Below the pieces are notes generated by a model that saw only the letters and a program-made list of their open reading frames with translations, had not been told where the DNA came from and did no database searches. Below are positions 55,783 to 64,000 of a stretch of 64,000 bases of DNA, piece after piece. The translations under genes were made by a program, and so were the position numbers. This stretch comes from Acinetobacter sp. CS-2 (GTDB lineage Bacteria > Pseudomonadota > Gammaproteobacteria > Pseudomonadales > Moraxellaceae). The stretch covers positions 1,612,001-1,676,000 of the forward strand of contig NZ_CP067019.1 in the NCBI RefSeq assembly GCF_016599715.1, given 5' to 3'. Numbering within the stretch: position 1 is the stretch's first letter; each line of letters starts with the position of its first letter.

Positions 55783-56562
55783 TTAAGCTGCAATAAATTT
55801 TTGCACCGCCTGATTAAAGGCTTCAGGTTGCTCTACATTGGAAATATGCGAGGCATTGATTTCAAACAGCTGACTATGGGCAATACGTTCTTGCATGAAC
55901 TGACCATCTGCAACAGTCGTCACCGGATCTTGCTGACCAGCCACAATCAGTACAGGTACGGAAATGCTATTTAACTGTTCACGTAAATCCGCTTTAGCCA
56001 AAGCTTCACAACAGCTTGCATAACCTTCGCTGCTGCCAGCTTCCAAGTCGTTTTGAAGATTTTCAACTACTGTTGGGTTGCTTTGGATAAAGGGTTCGGT
56101 AAACCAGCGTGATGCTGCGGTAGACGCAATTGGTTGAAGACCTTGCTGACGTACCAAAGTGGCACGCTCATTCCAAGCCTGTTCCTGACCAATTTTGGCT
56201 GCCGTATTGCAGACAATCACGTGGCTAAAATGTTCGGGTTTATTAATTGCTAACCATTGACCGGTTAAACCACCCATTGAAATACCACAGAATGCAGCTT
56301 TTTCAATTTTTAAATGATCAAGTAGGTTGATAACATCTTGACCCAGTTGATCAAGGCTATATGGACCTTGTGGCGCAGATGAAGCCCCATGACCACGGGT
56401 ATCATAGCAAATCACAAAATAATCCTGTTTGAAGTGATTAAATTGTTTTTGCCACATCCCATAATTGGTGCCGAGTGAATTAGAAAAAATCAAGGCTGGC
56501 TTAGATGCATCACCAAAGGTTTGGTAATTGATCTGGGCATCATTCGATGTAAAAGTTGGCAT
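55783..56562 (-). CDS. pcaD: 3-oxoadipate enol-lactonase
   Basis: A 259-residue alpha/beta hydrolase. Nucleophile elbow GISMGG, catalytic Asp in VAGQQDPVT and His near the end (ASHISN). It opens beta-ketoadipate enol-lactone to beta-ketoadipate. In Acinetobacter an equivalent gene is also called catD when with catechol genes. The frame runs up to 56646, but that extension is translated repeat DNA (CCCCCTTT hairpin), so the ATG at 56562, after AAGGATT, is the start. Last gene of the ben-IJFD operon. Confidence 0.9.
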   Translation of the reverse strand: MPTFTSNDAQINYQTFGDASKPALIFSNSLGTNYGMWQKQFNHFKQDYFVICYDTRGHGASSAPQGPYSLDQLGQDVINLLDHLKIEKAAFCGISMGGLTGQWLAINKPEHFSHVIVCNTAAKIGQEQAWNERATLVRQQGLQPIASTAASRWFTEPFIQSNPTVVENLQNDLEAGSSEGYASCCEALAKADLREQLNSISVPVLIVAGQQDPVTTVADGQFMQERIAHSQLFEINASHISNVEQPEAFNQAVQKFIAA

Positions 56563-56587
56563 TTTTTTAGAATCCTTAATCTTATAA

Positions 56588-56620
56588 ATCCCCCTAAATC
56601 CCCCTTTATGAAAGGGGGAG
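56588..56620. repeat. Intergenic repeat with CCCCCTTT hairpin
   Basis: CCCCCTTT-ATG-AAAGGGGG (56600-56618), preceded by a second CCCCCTAAA. It sits in the gap between pcaF and pcaD and would be transcribed in the operon mRNA. I associate such hairpins with Acinetobacter dispersed repeats. Confidence 0.7.
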
Positions 56621-56632
56621 TTTGGATGAGGA

Positions 56633-57835
56633 TTAAACGCGTTCAATAATCAAAGCGATGCCTTGACCTACACCAATACACATTGAACACAGACCGTATT
56701 TACCGCCAGTCTGTTCAAGCTGGTTCAGTGCAGTCATCACAAGACGCGCGCCAGATGCACCAAGTGGATGACCTAAAGCAATTGCACCACCATTTGGATT
56801 GACTTTCTCTGAACCATCTTCAATGCCTAAGTCACGAGTACAGGCTAAAGCTTGTGCTGCAAAGGCTTCGTTCAGTTCAATCACGTCCATCTGTTCAATG
56901 GTCAAACCTGTTTGTGCCAACAGTTTCTTGATGGCAGGTGCAGGACCAAAGCCCATGATGCGTGGTTCAACACCGACAACAGTTGAGCCAATAATTTTGG
57001 CACGTGGTTTTAAACCGTGTTGAGCAACTGCTTCGTCAGATGCAATTAATAGGGCAGCCGCACCATCATTAATACCGGATGCGTTACCTGCAGTTACGGT
57101 ACCCTCTGCTTTTACGACTGGCTTCAGTTTTGCCAAAGCTTCTGGTGTTGTTGCACGTGGATGTTCGTCTTTATCCACTACAACAGCATCGCCTTTACGT
57201 TGTGGAATCACCACAGGAATAATTTCTTTGGCAAAGAAACCACGTGCTTGTGCTGCCGCTGTACGTTGCTGGCTGGTTAAAGCAAACTGGTCCTGATCTG
57301 CACGGTTGATGTTGAACTGTTCCGCCAGGTTTTCAGCGGTTTGCGGCATGGTTTCCACGCCGTACATTTCTTTCAGTTTCGGGTTAATGAAACGCCAGCC
57401 CATGGTAGTGTCTTCAATTTTTTGACTACGACCATAGGCAGATTCAGATTTACCCATCACAAATGGCGCACGGCTCATTGACTCGACACCGCCAGCAATA
57501 ATCAGTTCAGCTTCACCGGCTTTAATGGCACGTGCTGCAATGGCAATAGCATCCAGTGATGAACCGCAAAGACGGTTAATTGTCGTTGCTGGTACTTGGT
57601 AGGGTAAACCGGCTAAAAGTGCAGACATACGCCCCACGTTACGGTTATCTTCACCGGCCTGGTTGGCACAGCCGTAAATCACGTCATCAACCTGTTCCCA
57701 GTTCACCGATGGGTTACGTTGCATCAATGCCTTGATTGGAAGTGCACCCAAGTCATCGGTACGAACAGGAGCAAGGCCACCGGCATAACGGCCAAATGGG
57801 GTGCGGATGGCATCTACGATATAGGCATTTTTCAT
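56633..57835 (-). CDS. pcaF: 3-oxoadipyl-CoA thiolase
   Basis: A 400-residue thiolase with catalytic Cys90 in [14 protein letters not shown], the His motif [15 protein letters not shown], and the second Cys in [10 protein letters not shown]. It cleaves beta-ketoadipyl-CoA to succinyl-CoA and acetyl-Co[22 protein letters not shown] at the start is typical of PcaF. Assignment to beta-ketoadipyl-CoA follows from the I-J and D neighbours. The alternative name catF is used when tied to catechol operons. Confidence 0.93.
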   Translation of the reverse strand: MKNAYIVDAIRTPFGRYAGGLAPVRTDDLGALPIKALMQRNPSVNWEQVDDVIYGCANQAGEDNRNVGRMSALLAGLPYQVPATTINRLCGSSLDAIAIAARAIKAGEAELIIAGGVESMSRAPFVMGKSESAYGRSQKIEDTTMGWRFINPKLKEMYGVETMPQTAENLAEQFNINRADQDQFALTSQQRTAAAQARGFFAKEIIPVVIPQRKGDAVVVDKDEHPRATTPEALAKLKPVVKAEGTVTAGNASGINDGAAALLIASDEAVAQHGLKPRAKIIGSTVVGVEPRIMGFGPAPAIKKLLAQTGLTIEQMDVIELNEAFAAQALACTRDLGIEDGSEKVNPNGGAIALGHPLGASGARLVMTALNQLEQTGGKYGLCSMCIGVGQGIALIIERV

Positions 57836-57841
57836 TGTGTA

Positions 57842-58017
57842 TTTCTCACATATTTAAAAGAAGAAAACTTCTCCCTTTTTAAAGGGTGAGAAGCATTGCT
57901 TCGCAAGGGAGGGATTTAATGAAGTAGTTTTATTCCTCAAATCCTCCCTACATCCCTCCTGAACATGTTTTAAAGCACTGCTTTAAAAACTAAGTGCAAG
58001 AAAGGAGGGACTTCCCC
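57842..58017. repeat. Repeat-rich gap between pcaJ and pcaF
   Basis: 176 bases of GGAGGG/CCTCCC-rich sequence with nested hairpins (CTTCTCCCTTTTTAAAGGG..., GGGAGGGATTT...AAATCCTCCC) and a TTTAAAGCACTGCTTTAAA stretch related to the tandem repeat at 26410. It is inside the operon and probably forms RNA stem-loops. Confidence 0.6.
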
Positions 58018-58674
58018 TTAATTTGATTGAGTTGCATCAATCAGTTTGGCACCGGTCATCGACTGTAATTCTTCAAATGACAGACCTTCAACTTTTTCAA
58101 TTACTTTCATGCCTTCAGGAGTGACATCAATCACACACAGGTCGGTATATATCCGGTCGACACATTTCAGGCCAGTCGCAGGGTAAGCCAACTCAGCGAC
58201 GATTTTTGGCTCGCCTTTTTTAGTCACATGATCGGTGGTAATAAAGACTTTTTTCGCACCAACGGCTAAGTCCATTGCACCGCCCACCGCAGGAATCGCA
58301 TCCGGTGCACCGGTATGCCAGTTGGCCAAGTCACCATTTTCAGCCACCTGGAAAGCACCAAGTACGGCGATGTCCAGGTGACCACCACGCATCATGACGA
58401 ATGAATCACCGTGATGGAAGAAGGCACCACCTTCAAGTAAAGTCACAAATTCTTTACCGGCATTAATCAGCTCAGGATCACGGTCTTCTTCAGCAGGAGG
58501 AGGACCGAAAGCCAACAGGCCATTTTCAGAGTGCAAGAATACGTCTTTGTCTGAAGGCAGGTAGCTGGAAATTTTGGTTGGTAAGCCAATGCCGAGGTTG
58601 ACATAGGCGCCATCAGGAATGTCTTGTGCCACACGTTCAGCGATCTGGTCACGGGTCAGTTTGCTATAGCTCAT
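58018..58674 (-). CDS. pcaJ: 3-oxoadipate CoA-transferase subunit B
   Basis: A 218-residue class I CoA-transferase beta subunit. [19 protein letters not shown], catalytic Glu in SENGLLAFGPPP and GAMDLAVGAKKVFITTDH. With PcaI it activates beta-ketoadipate from succinyl-CoA. The frame extends to 58800, but that overlaps pcaI; ATG 58674 has GAGAAAC upstream. Also called catJ. Confidence 0.92.
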   Translation of the reverse strand: MSYSKLTRDQIAERVAQDIPDGAYVNLGIGLPTKISSYLPSDKDVFLHSENGLLAFGPPPAEEDRDPELINAGKEFVTLLEGGAFFHHGDSFVMMRGGHLDIAVLGAFQVAENGDLANWHTGAPDAIPAVGGAMDLAVGAKKVFITTDHVTKKGEPKIVAELAYPATGLKCVDRIYTDLCVIDVTPEGMKVIEKVEGLSFEELQSMTGAKLIDATQSN

Positions 58675-58693
58675 TGTTTCTCTCCGATACCGA

Positions 58694-59365
58694 TTATTGT
58701 GCAGGTTTAACTTGAACAACGTGTTGAACAAAAATTCCCGGGGTGATGATATGTTCAGGATCCAGTACACCCAGTTCAACCACTTCTGACACCTGGGCAA
58801 TGGTCACGTCTGCTGCCATCGCCATAATCGGACCGAAGTTACGCGCAGATTTACGGTACACCAGGTTGCCCCAACGGTCGCCTTTATGCGCTTTAATCAA
58901 AGCGAAATCTGCCTTGATCGGGTTTTCCAGCACGTAATCTTTGCCTTCATAGTTCATGGTTGGTTTGCCTTCAGCCAGCAAAGTACCAAAACCTGTAGGT
59001 GTATAAATTGGGCCTAAGCCCATACCAGCAGCCTGAATACGGCAAGCTAGGTTACCTTGAGGCACCAGTTCCAGTTCGATTTTTCCGGCACGGTAAAGTT
59101 CGTCAAACACCCAAGAGTCAGACTGACGCGGGAAAGAACAGATGATCTTGCGCACAGCACCCGTCTTTAAAAGTTTGGCCAGGCCGTAATCGCCATTACC
59201 AGCATTATTATTCACAATAACCAGATCCTTGATGCCAAGCTCAATCAGGCCATCAATCAGCTCTGCTGGCTGACCCGCTGTACCAAAACCGCCAATCATG
59301 ATGGTCGAACCATCTTTAATTTGAGAGAGGACTTCCGTTAATGAAGCCACGCTTTTATCGATCAT
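58694..59365 (-). CDS. pcaI: 3-oxoadipate CoA-transferase subunit A
   Basis: A 223-residue alpha subunit: GGFGTAGQPAELIDGL (CoA loop), NNNAGNGDYGLAKLL, GLGPIYTPTGFGTLLAEGKP. Pairs with PcaJ. The enzyme converts beta-ketoadipate to its CoA ester. Also called catI. It is 20 bp from benE and 19 bp from pcaJ on the same strand, so it belongs to the ben operon. Confidence 0.92.
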   Translation of the reverse strand: MIDKSVASLTEVLSQIKDGSTIMIGGFGTAGQPAELIDGLIELGIKDLVIVNNNAGNGDYGLAKLLKTGAVRKIICSFPRQSDSWVFDELYRAGKIELELVPQGNLACRIQAAGMGLGPIYTPTGFGTLLAEGKPTMNYEGKDYVLENPIKADFALIKAHKGDRWGNLVYRKSARNFGPIMAMAADVTIAQVSEVVELGVLDPEHIITPGIFVQHVVQVKPAQ

Positions 59366-59385
59366 AATCGTTCCTAACGCTAAAA

Positions 59386-60615
59386 TTATTTAGTTTCAGT
59401 TTGGGAGAGGGAAACAGTGTTTGACACTGTCGGACCTGTTTTGGGTTTGCTTAATAAAAGATGGGCGACGAGACCGATACAAATGCCCCAAAACACCGAA
59501 CTCAATCCGAGGAAATGCATACCGGATGCCGTAGCTAAAAAAGTGATTAAGGCTGCATCACGTTCGCTTTCATCTTTCATGGCCACTGAAACATTGGTGG
59601 CAATGGCACCCAATAGGGCAAGGCCTGCAAGCGCTGCCACCAGTTCTTTCGGCAGCAGGCTGAACAGCATGACAATACTGCCGGCAAATAAACCGCCTAA
59701 AATGTAAAACACACCATTGGCGATTCCTGCGATATAGCGCTTATCTTTAAGTTCATGTGCATCCTTACCCATACACAAGGCAGCGGTAATGGATGCCAAA
59801 ACAATGGTGATGCCACCCACGCAAGCCACAGCAAGCGATGCAATACTGGTGGTAGTTATAATCGGTTTTGCAGGTGTGTCATAACCACTGAGTTTCATAA
59901 TCGCCATACCAGGCAAAAACTGCCCGCTAAGACTGACCAAGATTAGTGGAATCGCCAGATTCAGCATGCCATTAATTGACCATTCAGGGTTAATCCACTG
60001 CGGAATGGCAAGACTGAAATCGACAGTGACTGGATTCATTTTGCCGAGGATTAAACTGAGTAAAACTCCTGCAAGCAGTACCCAAACCATGCTGTAGCGT
60101 GGACTTACGCGCTTGGATACTAAAAAAACCAGTAGCATGCCAAACACAATCAGGGGCATGCTGTTTGTAGCAGTGAACAGTCCCAAGCCAAATTGAAATA
60201 AAATCCCGGCCATCATGCCCGCTGCAATGGATTGGGGAATCCACTTCAACAGCTTGTCGAAATAGCCTGTCAAACCAATAAAAAGAATCACCAAAGCGGC
60301 CGTGATATAGGCAGCGACCGCTTCATTTAAAGAAATATTGGGGAATAGCGTGACCAGCAGTGCCGTGCCGGGCGCTGACCAGGCGGTGATAACCGGGACT
60401 TTGTACTTGATTGATAAAAAAATCCCAGCAACTGCTGCACCAATGGAGATGCCCCAGATCCATGAAATCATCATGCTGGGGTCAACATTGGCTTTTTGTG
60501 CTGCCTGGAAAAAGATAATCAACGGCCCGGAATAGGAAATCAGCACGGCTAGAAATCCTGCAACCGTTGCTGACACAGACCAGTCATCTTTTAAGCTTTT
60601 AAACAGGGTCGTCAT
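59386..60615 (-). CDS. benE: Benzoate transporter BenE
   Basis: 409 residues with about twelve membrane segments, homologous to the BenE benzoate:H+ symporter family. Seen: GVLLSLILGKMNPVTVDFSLAIPQWINPEW and a glycine-rich region GGITIVLASITAALCMGKDAHE. It brings benzoate into the cell. The frame extends to 60630, but the ATG at 60615 has GGAGG at the right distance. It lies between benD and pcaI. Confidence 0.9.
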   Translation of the reverse strand: MTTLFKSLKDDWSVSATVAGFLAVLISYSGPLIIFFQAAQKANVDPSMMISWIWGISIGAAVAGIFLSIKYKVPVITAWSAPGTALLVTLFPNISLNEAVAAYITAALVILFIGLTGYFDKLLKWIPQSIAAGMMAGILFQFGLGLFTATNSMPLIVFGMLLVFLVSKRVSPRYSMVWVLLAGVLLSLILGKMNPVTVDFSLAIPQWINPEWSINGMLNLAIPLILVSLSGQFLPGMAIMKLSGYDTPAKPIITTTSIASLAVACVGGITIVLASITAALCMGKDAHELKDKRYIAGIANGVFYILGGLFAGSIVMLFSLLPKELVAALAGLALLGAIATNVSVAMKDESERDAALITFLATASGMHFLGLSSVFWGICIGLVAHLLLSKPKTGPTVSNTVSLSQTETK

Positions 60616-60671
60616 TGCTACTGCCTCCATGCTGATAAATCAATGATCCTGTACCACGCCTATGATCAGGG

Positions 60672-61457
60672 TTAGCCCTGATCACCACCACCAACAGGAA
60701 CCACTGTTCCTGTCATATAAGAAGATTCGTCAGATGCCAGGAAAGTGATGGCATTGACTTGTTCCTGAATCGTGCCATAGCGTCCAAGAAAGGTACGGTC
60801 AATGGTTTGATCAACCACTTGCTGCATCCAGTCTTTTTCAGATTCAGTCAGTGGATTGGCATTACGCGGTACTTTACGTGGTGGGGCTTCTGTTCCACCT
60901 GTCGCCACTGCATTGACACGAATACCATCTTTGGCATGTTCAAAGGCGAGGGAAGCGGTTAAACCATTCACACCACCTTTTGAAGCTGAATAAGGCACAC
61001 GGTTAATACCACGTGTTGCAATTGAAGATACGTTGACAATAGTACCTTGCCGATTCTTGATCATTTCAGGCAATACTGCACGGCAGCACCACATGGTTGG
61101 GAACAGTGAACGATTCACTTCCTTGATAATTTCTTCTTCAGAAAATTCTTCAAAGGGTTTCATCCAGATGGCACCACCCACGTTGTTGATGAGCACATCA
61201 ACACGGCCATAGGTCTCAATTGCTTGGGCAACCACAGATTCTGCACCTGCAAAGGTTTCCAGGTTAGCCTTGACGATAATTGCATCACCTTCTTGTGCTT
61301 CAATTTCCGCTAATGTCTCTTCGACATAATTAGATATATCTGCTAGAACAACTTGAGCACCTTCGCTGGCCACTTGTAGCGCTACACCGCGACCGATGCC
61401 TTGAGCGGCACCGGTTACGATCACAACTTTGTTTTCAAATCTTTTTGCGCGATTCAT
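60672..61457 (-). CDS. benD: 1,6-dihydroxycyclohexa-2,4-diene-1-carboxylate dehydrogenase
   Basis: A 261-residue short-chain dehydrogenase. NAD fold VTGAAQGIGRG, NNVGG, catalytic Ser in SSIATRG and YSASK (Tyr, Lys). It rearomatises the benzoate cis-diol to catechol with loss of CO2. The frame runs to 61517, overlapping benC. The ATG at 61457 has GGAG and follows the benC stop by 13 bases, so it is chosen. Confidence 0.93.
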   Translation of the reverse strand: MNRAKRFENKVVIVTGAAQGIGRGVALQVASEGAQVVLADISNYVEETLAEIEAQEGDAIIVKANLETFAGAESVVAQAIETYGRVDVLINNVGGAIWMKPFEEFSEEEIIKEVNRSLFPTMWCCRAVLPEMIKNRQGTIVNVSSIATRGINRVPYSASKGGVNGLTASLAFEHAKDGIRVNAVATGGTEAPPRKVPRNANPLTESEKDWMQQVVDQTIDRTFLGRYGTIQEQVNAITFLASDESSYMTGTVVPVGGGDQG

Positions 61458-61470
61458 TTGATTCTCCAAC

Positions 61471-62508
<1,038 letters not shown>

Positions 62509-62574
62509 TTAAAACATCAGGTGGCCCGGGCCAACATTCCATTGGGCCAAGGCCGGTTTTTAAATCTAATCAGC

Positions 62575-63066
62575 TTAGATGTGGTAAACATCAATAACTT
62601 GGTTGATATAGTCGTTTTTCAGTACCACGTACTTGTTCAGGATTTTTGGCTGTTCGCCAGAGAAATCGATCACATAACGCGACATACCGAAGTAGCTGTA
62701 GTTTTTCTTGTAACGGAAACTCAAAGTATTCCAGTTAAAACGTACAGTCACCTGGTCACCGTTTTGTTCCACAGTTTCAATGTTGCTGATGTTGTGGCTG
62801 GTACGGGTATCCGGCATGGTTGCTGAAGAACGTTCAGTCTTAATGCGGAATACACGGTCTTCCAAACCTTGACGGTCCGGATAGAAAATCAGGGAGATCT
62901 CAGACTGTGGATCTTCAGTCAAGGTGTCATTGTCGTCCCAGGCTGGCATCCAGAACTGTGCATTCGGAGCGTAGCACTCTAACCAGTTATCCCATTGCTC
63001 GTCGTCCAGGAAGCGCGCTTCGCGGTAAAGGAATTGAGCAATATTTTCTAAAGTAATCGCGCTCAT
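62575..63066 (-). CDS. benB: Benzoate 1,2-dioxygenase beta (small) subunit
   Basis: A 163-residue NTF2-like small subunit of a ring-hydroxylating dioxygenase. Starts with [32 protein letters not shown], then [18 protein letters not shown] region and ends [22 protein letters not shown]. Structural subunit of an alpha3beta3 enzyme. Its start overlaps the benA stop by 4 bp (ATGA). Confidence 0.95.
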   Translation of the reverse strand: MSAITLENIAQFLYREARFLDDEQWDNWLECYAPNAQFWMPAWDDNDTLTEDPQSEISLIFYPDRQGLEDRVFRIKTERSSATMPDTRTSHNISNIETVEQNGDQVTVRFNWNTLSFRYKKNYSYFGMSRYVIDFSGEQPKILNKYVVLKNDYINQVIDVYHI

Positions 63067-64000
63067 GCTTGTTCTCCTGCAGCAGCAATCTCTTTTTCAG
63101 CAGCAATTGCTTTTTTCATCAGTTTCAACCAGAACTCGTGTTGAGCCAGGTATAGACCTTCGTCTTCAGTTTTAACGCCAGAAAGTTTTGGTTTTAAACC
63201 GATTTCATTGGCAGCATCATCCGGACCTTGGATCCAGTGTTTAGAACCGCGGCTCATATCATTCCATTCAAGCGCGATACCTTGGTAGCCTGCTTGACAT
63301 GCGCGGAATTCTTCTAGGTCATCCGGAGTTGCCATACCAGACGCGTTGAAGAAGTCTTCGTATTGACGGATACGACGTGCACGTGCTTCAGGTGCTTCAC
63401 CTTTAGGCGCGATACAGTAAATGGTTACTTCAGTCTTATCGACAGAGATCGGGCGCAGTACACGGATTTGTGAACCGAACTGATCCATGAAGTAAACGTT
63501 TGGATAGATACACAGGTTACGAGAACGCTCGATCATCCATTTCGCCATAGCTGCACCGTATTTCTCGGTGTATTCGTCTTTTTTCGGGAAGTTTGGACGG
63601 TCTTCCGGGTTTGCCCATTGCGTCCAAAGGAGCATGTGGCCGTTTTCAAAACCGTAAGAACCACCGCCTTGTTTACCCCAAGAACCAGCACTCATCGCAC
63701 GGATGTTGTCGCCGCCTTGTTTTTCTTTGCGTTGCTGAGTTGTCGCAGCATAGTTCCAGTGAACAGCAGAAACGTGGTAACCATCGGCACCATTTTCAGC
63801 AGTCAGTTTCCAGTTGCCTTCATACGTGTAGGTAGACGCACCACGAAGAACTTCCAGACCTTCTTCAGACTGACCTACGATCATGTCGATGATTTTGGTT
63901 GCTTCACCAAGGTATTCTTCAAGAGAAGGAACGTCCGGGTTCAAGCTACCGAACAGGAAGCCTTTGTAGTTTTCAAAACGTGCAACTTTTTTCAGGTCGT
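63063..64000 (-). CDS. benA: Benzoate 1,2-dioxygenase alpha (large) subunit, N-terminus beyond window
   Basis: At least 312 residues of the C-terminal part; the frame is open to the window edge, and the TTG at 63944 is inside the gene, not a start. The catalytic mononuclear iron domain shows [16 protein letters not shown] (the two His ligands) and [13 protein letters not shown]. The Rieske domain (first ~150 residues) is cut off. With BenB and BenC it dihydroxylates benzoate at C1-C2. First gene of the operon as seen here. Confidence 0.93.
   Translation of the reverse strand, partial: DLKKVARFENYKGFLFGSLNPDVPSLEEYLGEATKIIDMIVGQSEEGLEVLRGASTYTYEGNWKLTAENGADGYHVSAVHWNYAATTQQRKEKQGGDNIRAMSAGSWGKQGGGSYGFENGHMLLWTQWANPEDRPNFPKKDEYTEKYGAAMAKWMIERSRNLCIYPNVYFMDQFGSQIRVLRPISVDKTEVTIYCIAPKGEAPEARARRIRQYEDFFNASGMATPDDLEEFRACQAGYQGIALEWNDMSRGSKHWIQGPDDAANEIGLKPKLSGVKTEDEGLYLAQHEFWLKLMKKAIAAEKEIAAAGEQA

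Noticed and set aside
56563..56646. 28-residue N-terminal extension of the lactonase frame
   Set aside because: It is translated CCCCCTTT repeat DNA, and a better start with AAGGATT exists at 56562.
58675..58800. 42-residue N-terminal extension of the CoA-transferase B frame
   Set aside because: It overlaps pcaI in another frame and is not family-like; ATG 58674 matches homologues.
63063..63944. Complete 293-residue dioxygenase gene starting at 63944
   Set aside because: The TTG there is inside benA; the frame continues to the window edge and the Rieske domain is missing.

Overview
The window is chromosomal DNA of a gamma-proteobacterium of the genus Acinetobacter (Moraxellaceae). This rests on gene content and protein style (benABC-D-E joined to an IJFD beta-ketoadipate block, an OsmC-YcaO fusion, otsBA, leucine-catabolic liu genes, PilU), on A+T-rich intergenic DNA, and on repeat families built from short AAAGCACTGCTTT-like and CCCCCTTT...AAAGGGGG hairpins that I associate with this genus. 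The species cannot be told from the sequence alone.

Layout. 1-6.2 kb: a truncated phospholipase D-like lipoprotein, glutathione-dependent formaldehyde dehydrogenase, an aromatic aminotransferase, an intact IS1-family element (25-bp perfect inverted repeats, 8-bp target duplication), then a DAHP synthase gene with an elaborate leader. The leader has a promoter, an 18-codon peptide with a Tyr-Tyr-Phe-Trp-Gln-Phe run, a chain of mutually exclusive hairpins ending in a terminator, and a second aromatic-rich leader peptide just before the structural gene. 6.4-23 kb: housekeeping and accessory genes (PilU, GcvH, AraC regulator, MaoC dehydratase coupled to an ABC exporter, photolyase, MscS channel, SstT, a SulP permease under a BigR/SqrR-like ArsR regulator, PlsB). 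23-32 kb: cysteine synthase, LysR and TetR regulators, and a three-gene acyl-CoA dehydrogenase / thiolase / CoA-transferase block.

33.2-33.7 kb holds a molecular fossil: a sigma-54 promoter, a well-preserved guanidine-I (ykkC) riboswitch and a truncated, frameshifted DUF1989 gene (urea-carboxylase-associated / carboxyguanidine deiminase family). 33.7-44.3 kb is a complete leucine/isovalerate pathway on the minus strand: isovaleryl-CoA dehydrogenase, methylcrotonyl-CoA carboxylase beta, methylglutaconyl-CoA hydratase, carboxylase alpha, HMG-CoA lyase, and an acetoacetate CoA-transferase pair. It is divergent from a TetR regulator and an acyl-CoA synthetase.

44.6-55.7 kb carries a flavin-type stress protein, an MFS transporter, trehalose synthesis (otsB-otsA), an A+T-rich stretch with two small orphan genes, a DUF2147 protein, the OsmC-YcaO fusion and a DMT transporter. 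55.8-64 kb is an aromatic-acid operon on the minus strand: benzoate dioxygenase BenA (cut by the window edge), BenB, BenC, the cis-diol dehydrogenase BenD, the transporter BenE, and then the beta-ketoadipate enzymes I, J, F and D. Together these cover benzoate uptake, conversion to catechol, and the last steps to succinyl-CoA and acetyl-CoA. The ring-cleavage genes are not in the window.

No rRNA, tRNA or CRISPR array was recognised. All folding statements are by-eye base pairing. Family assignments rest on recognised motifs and have not been searched against databases.
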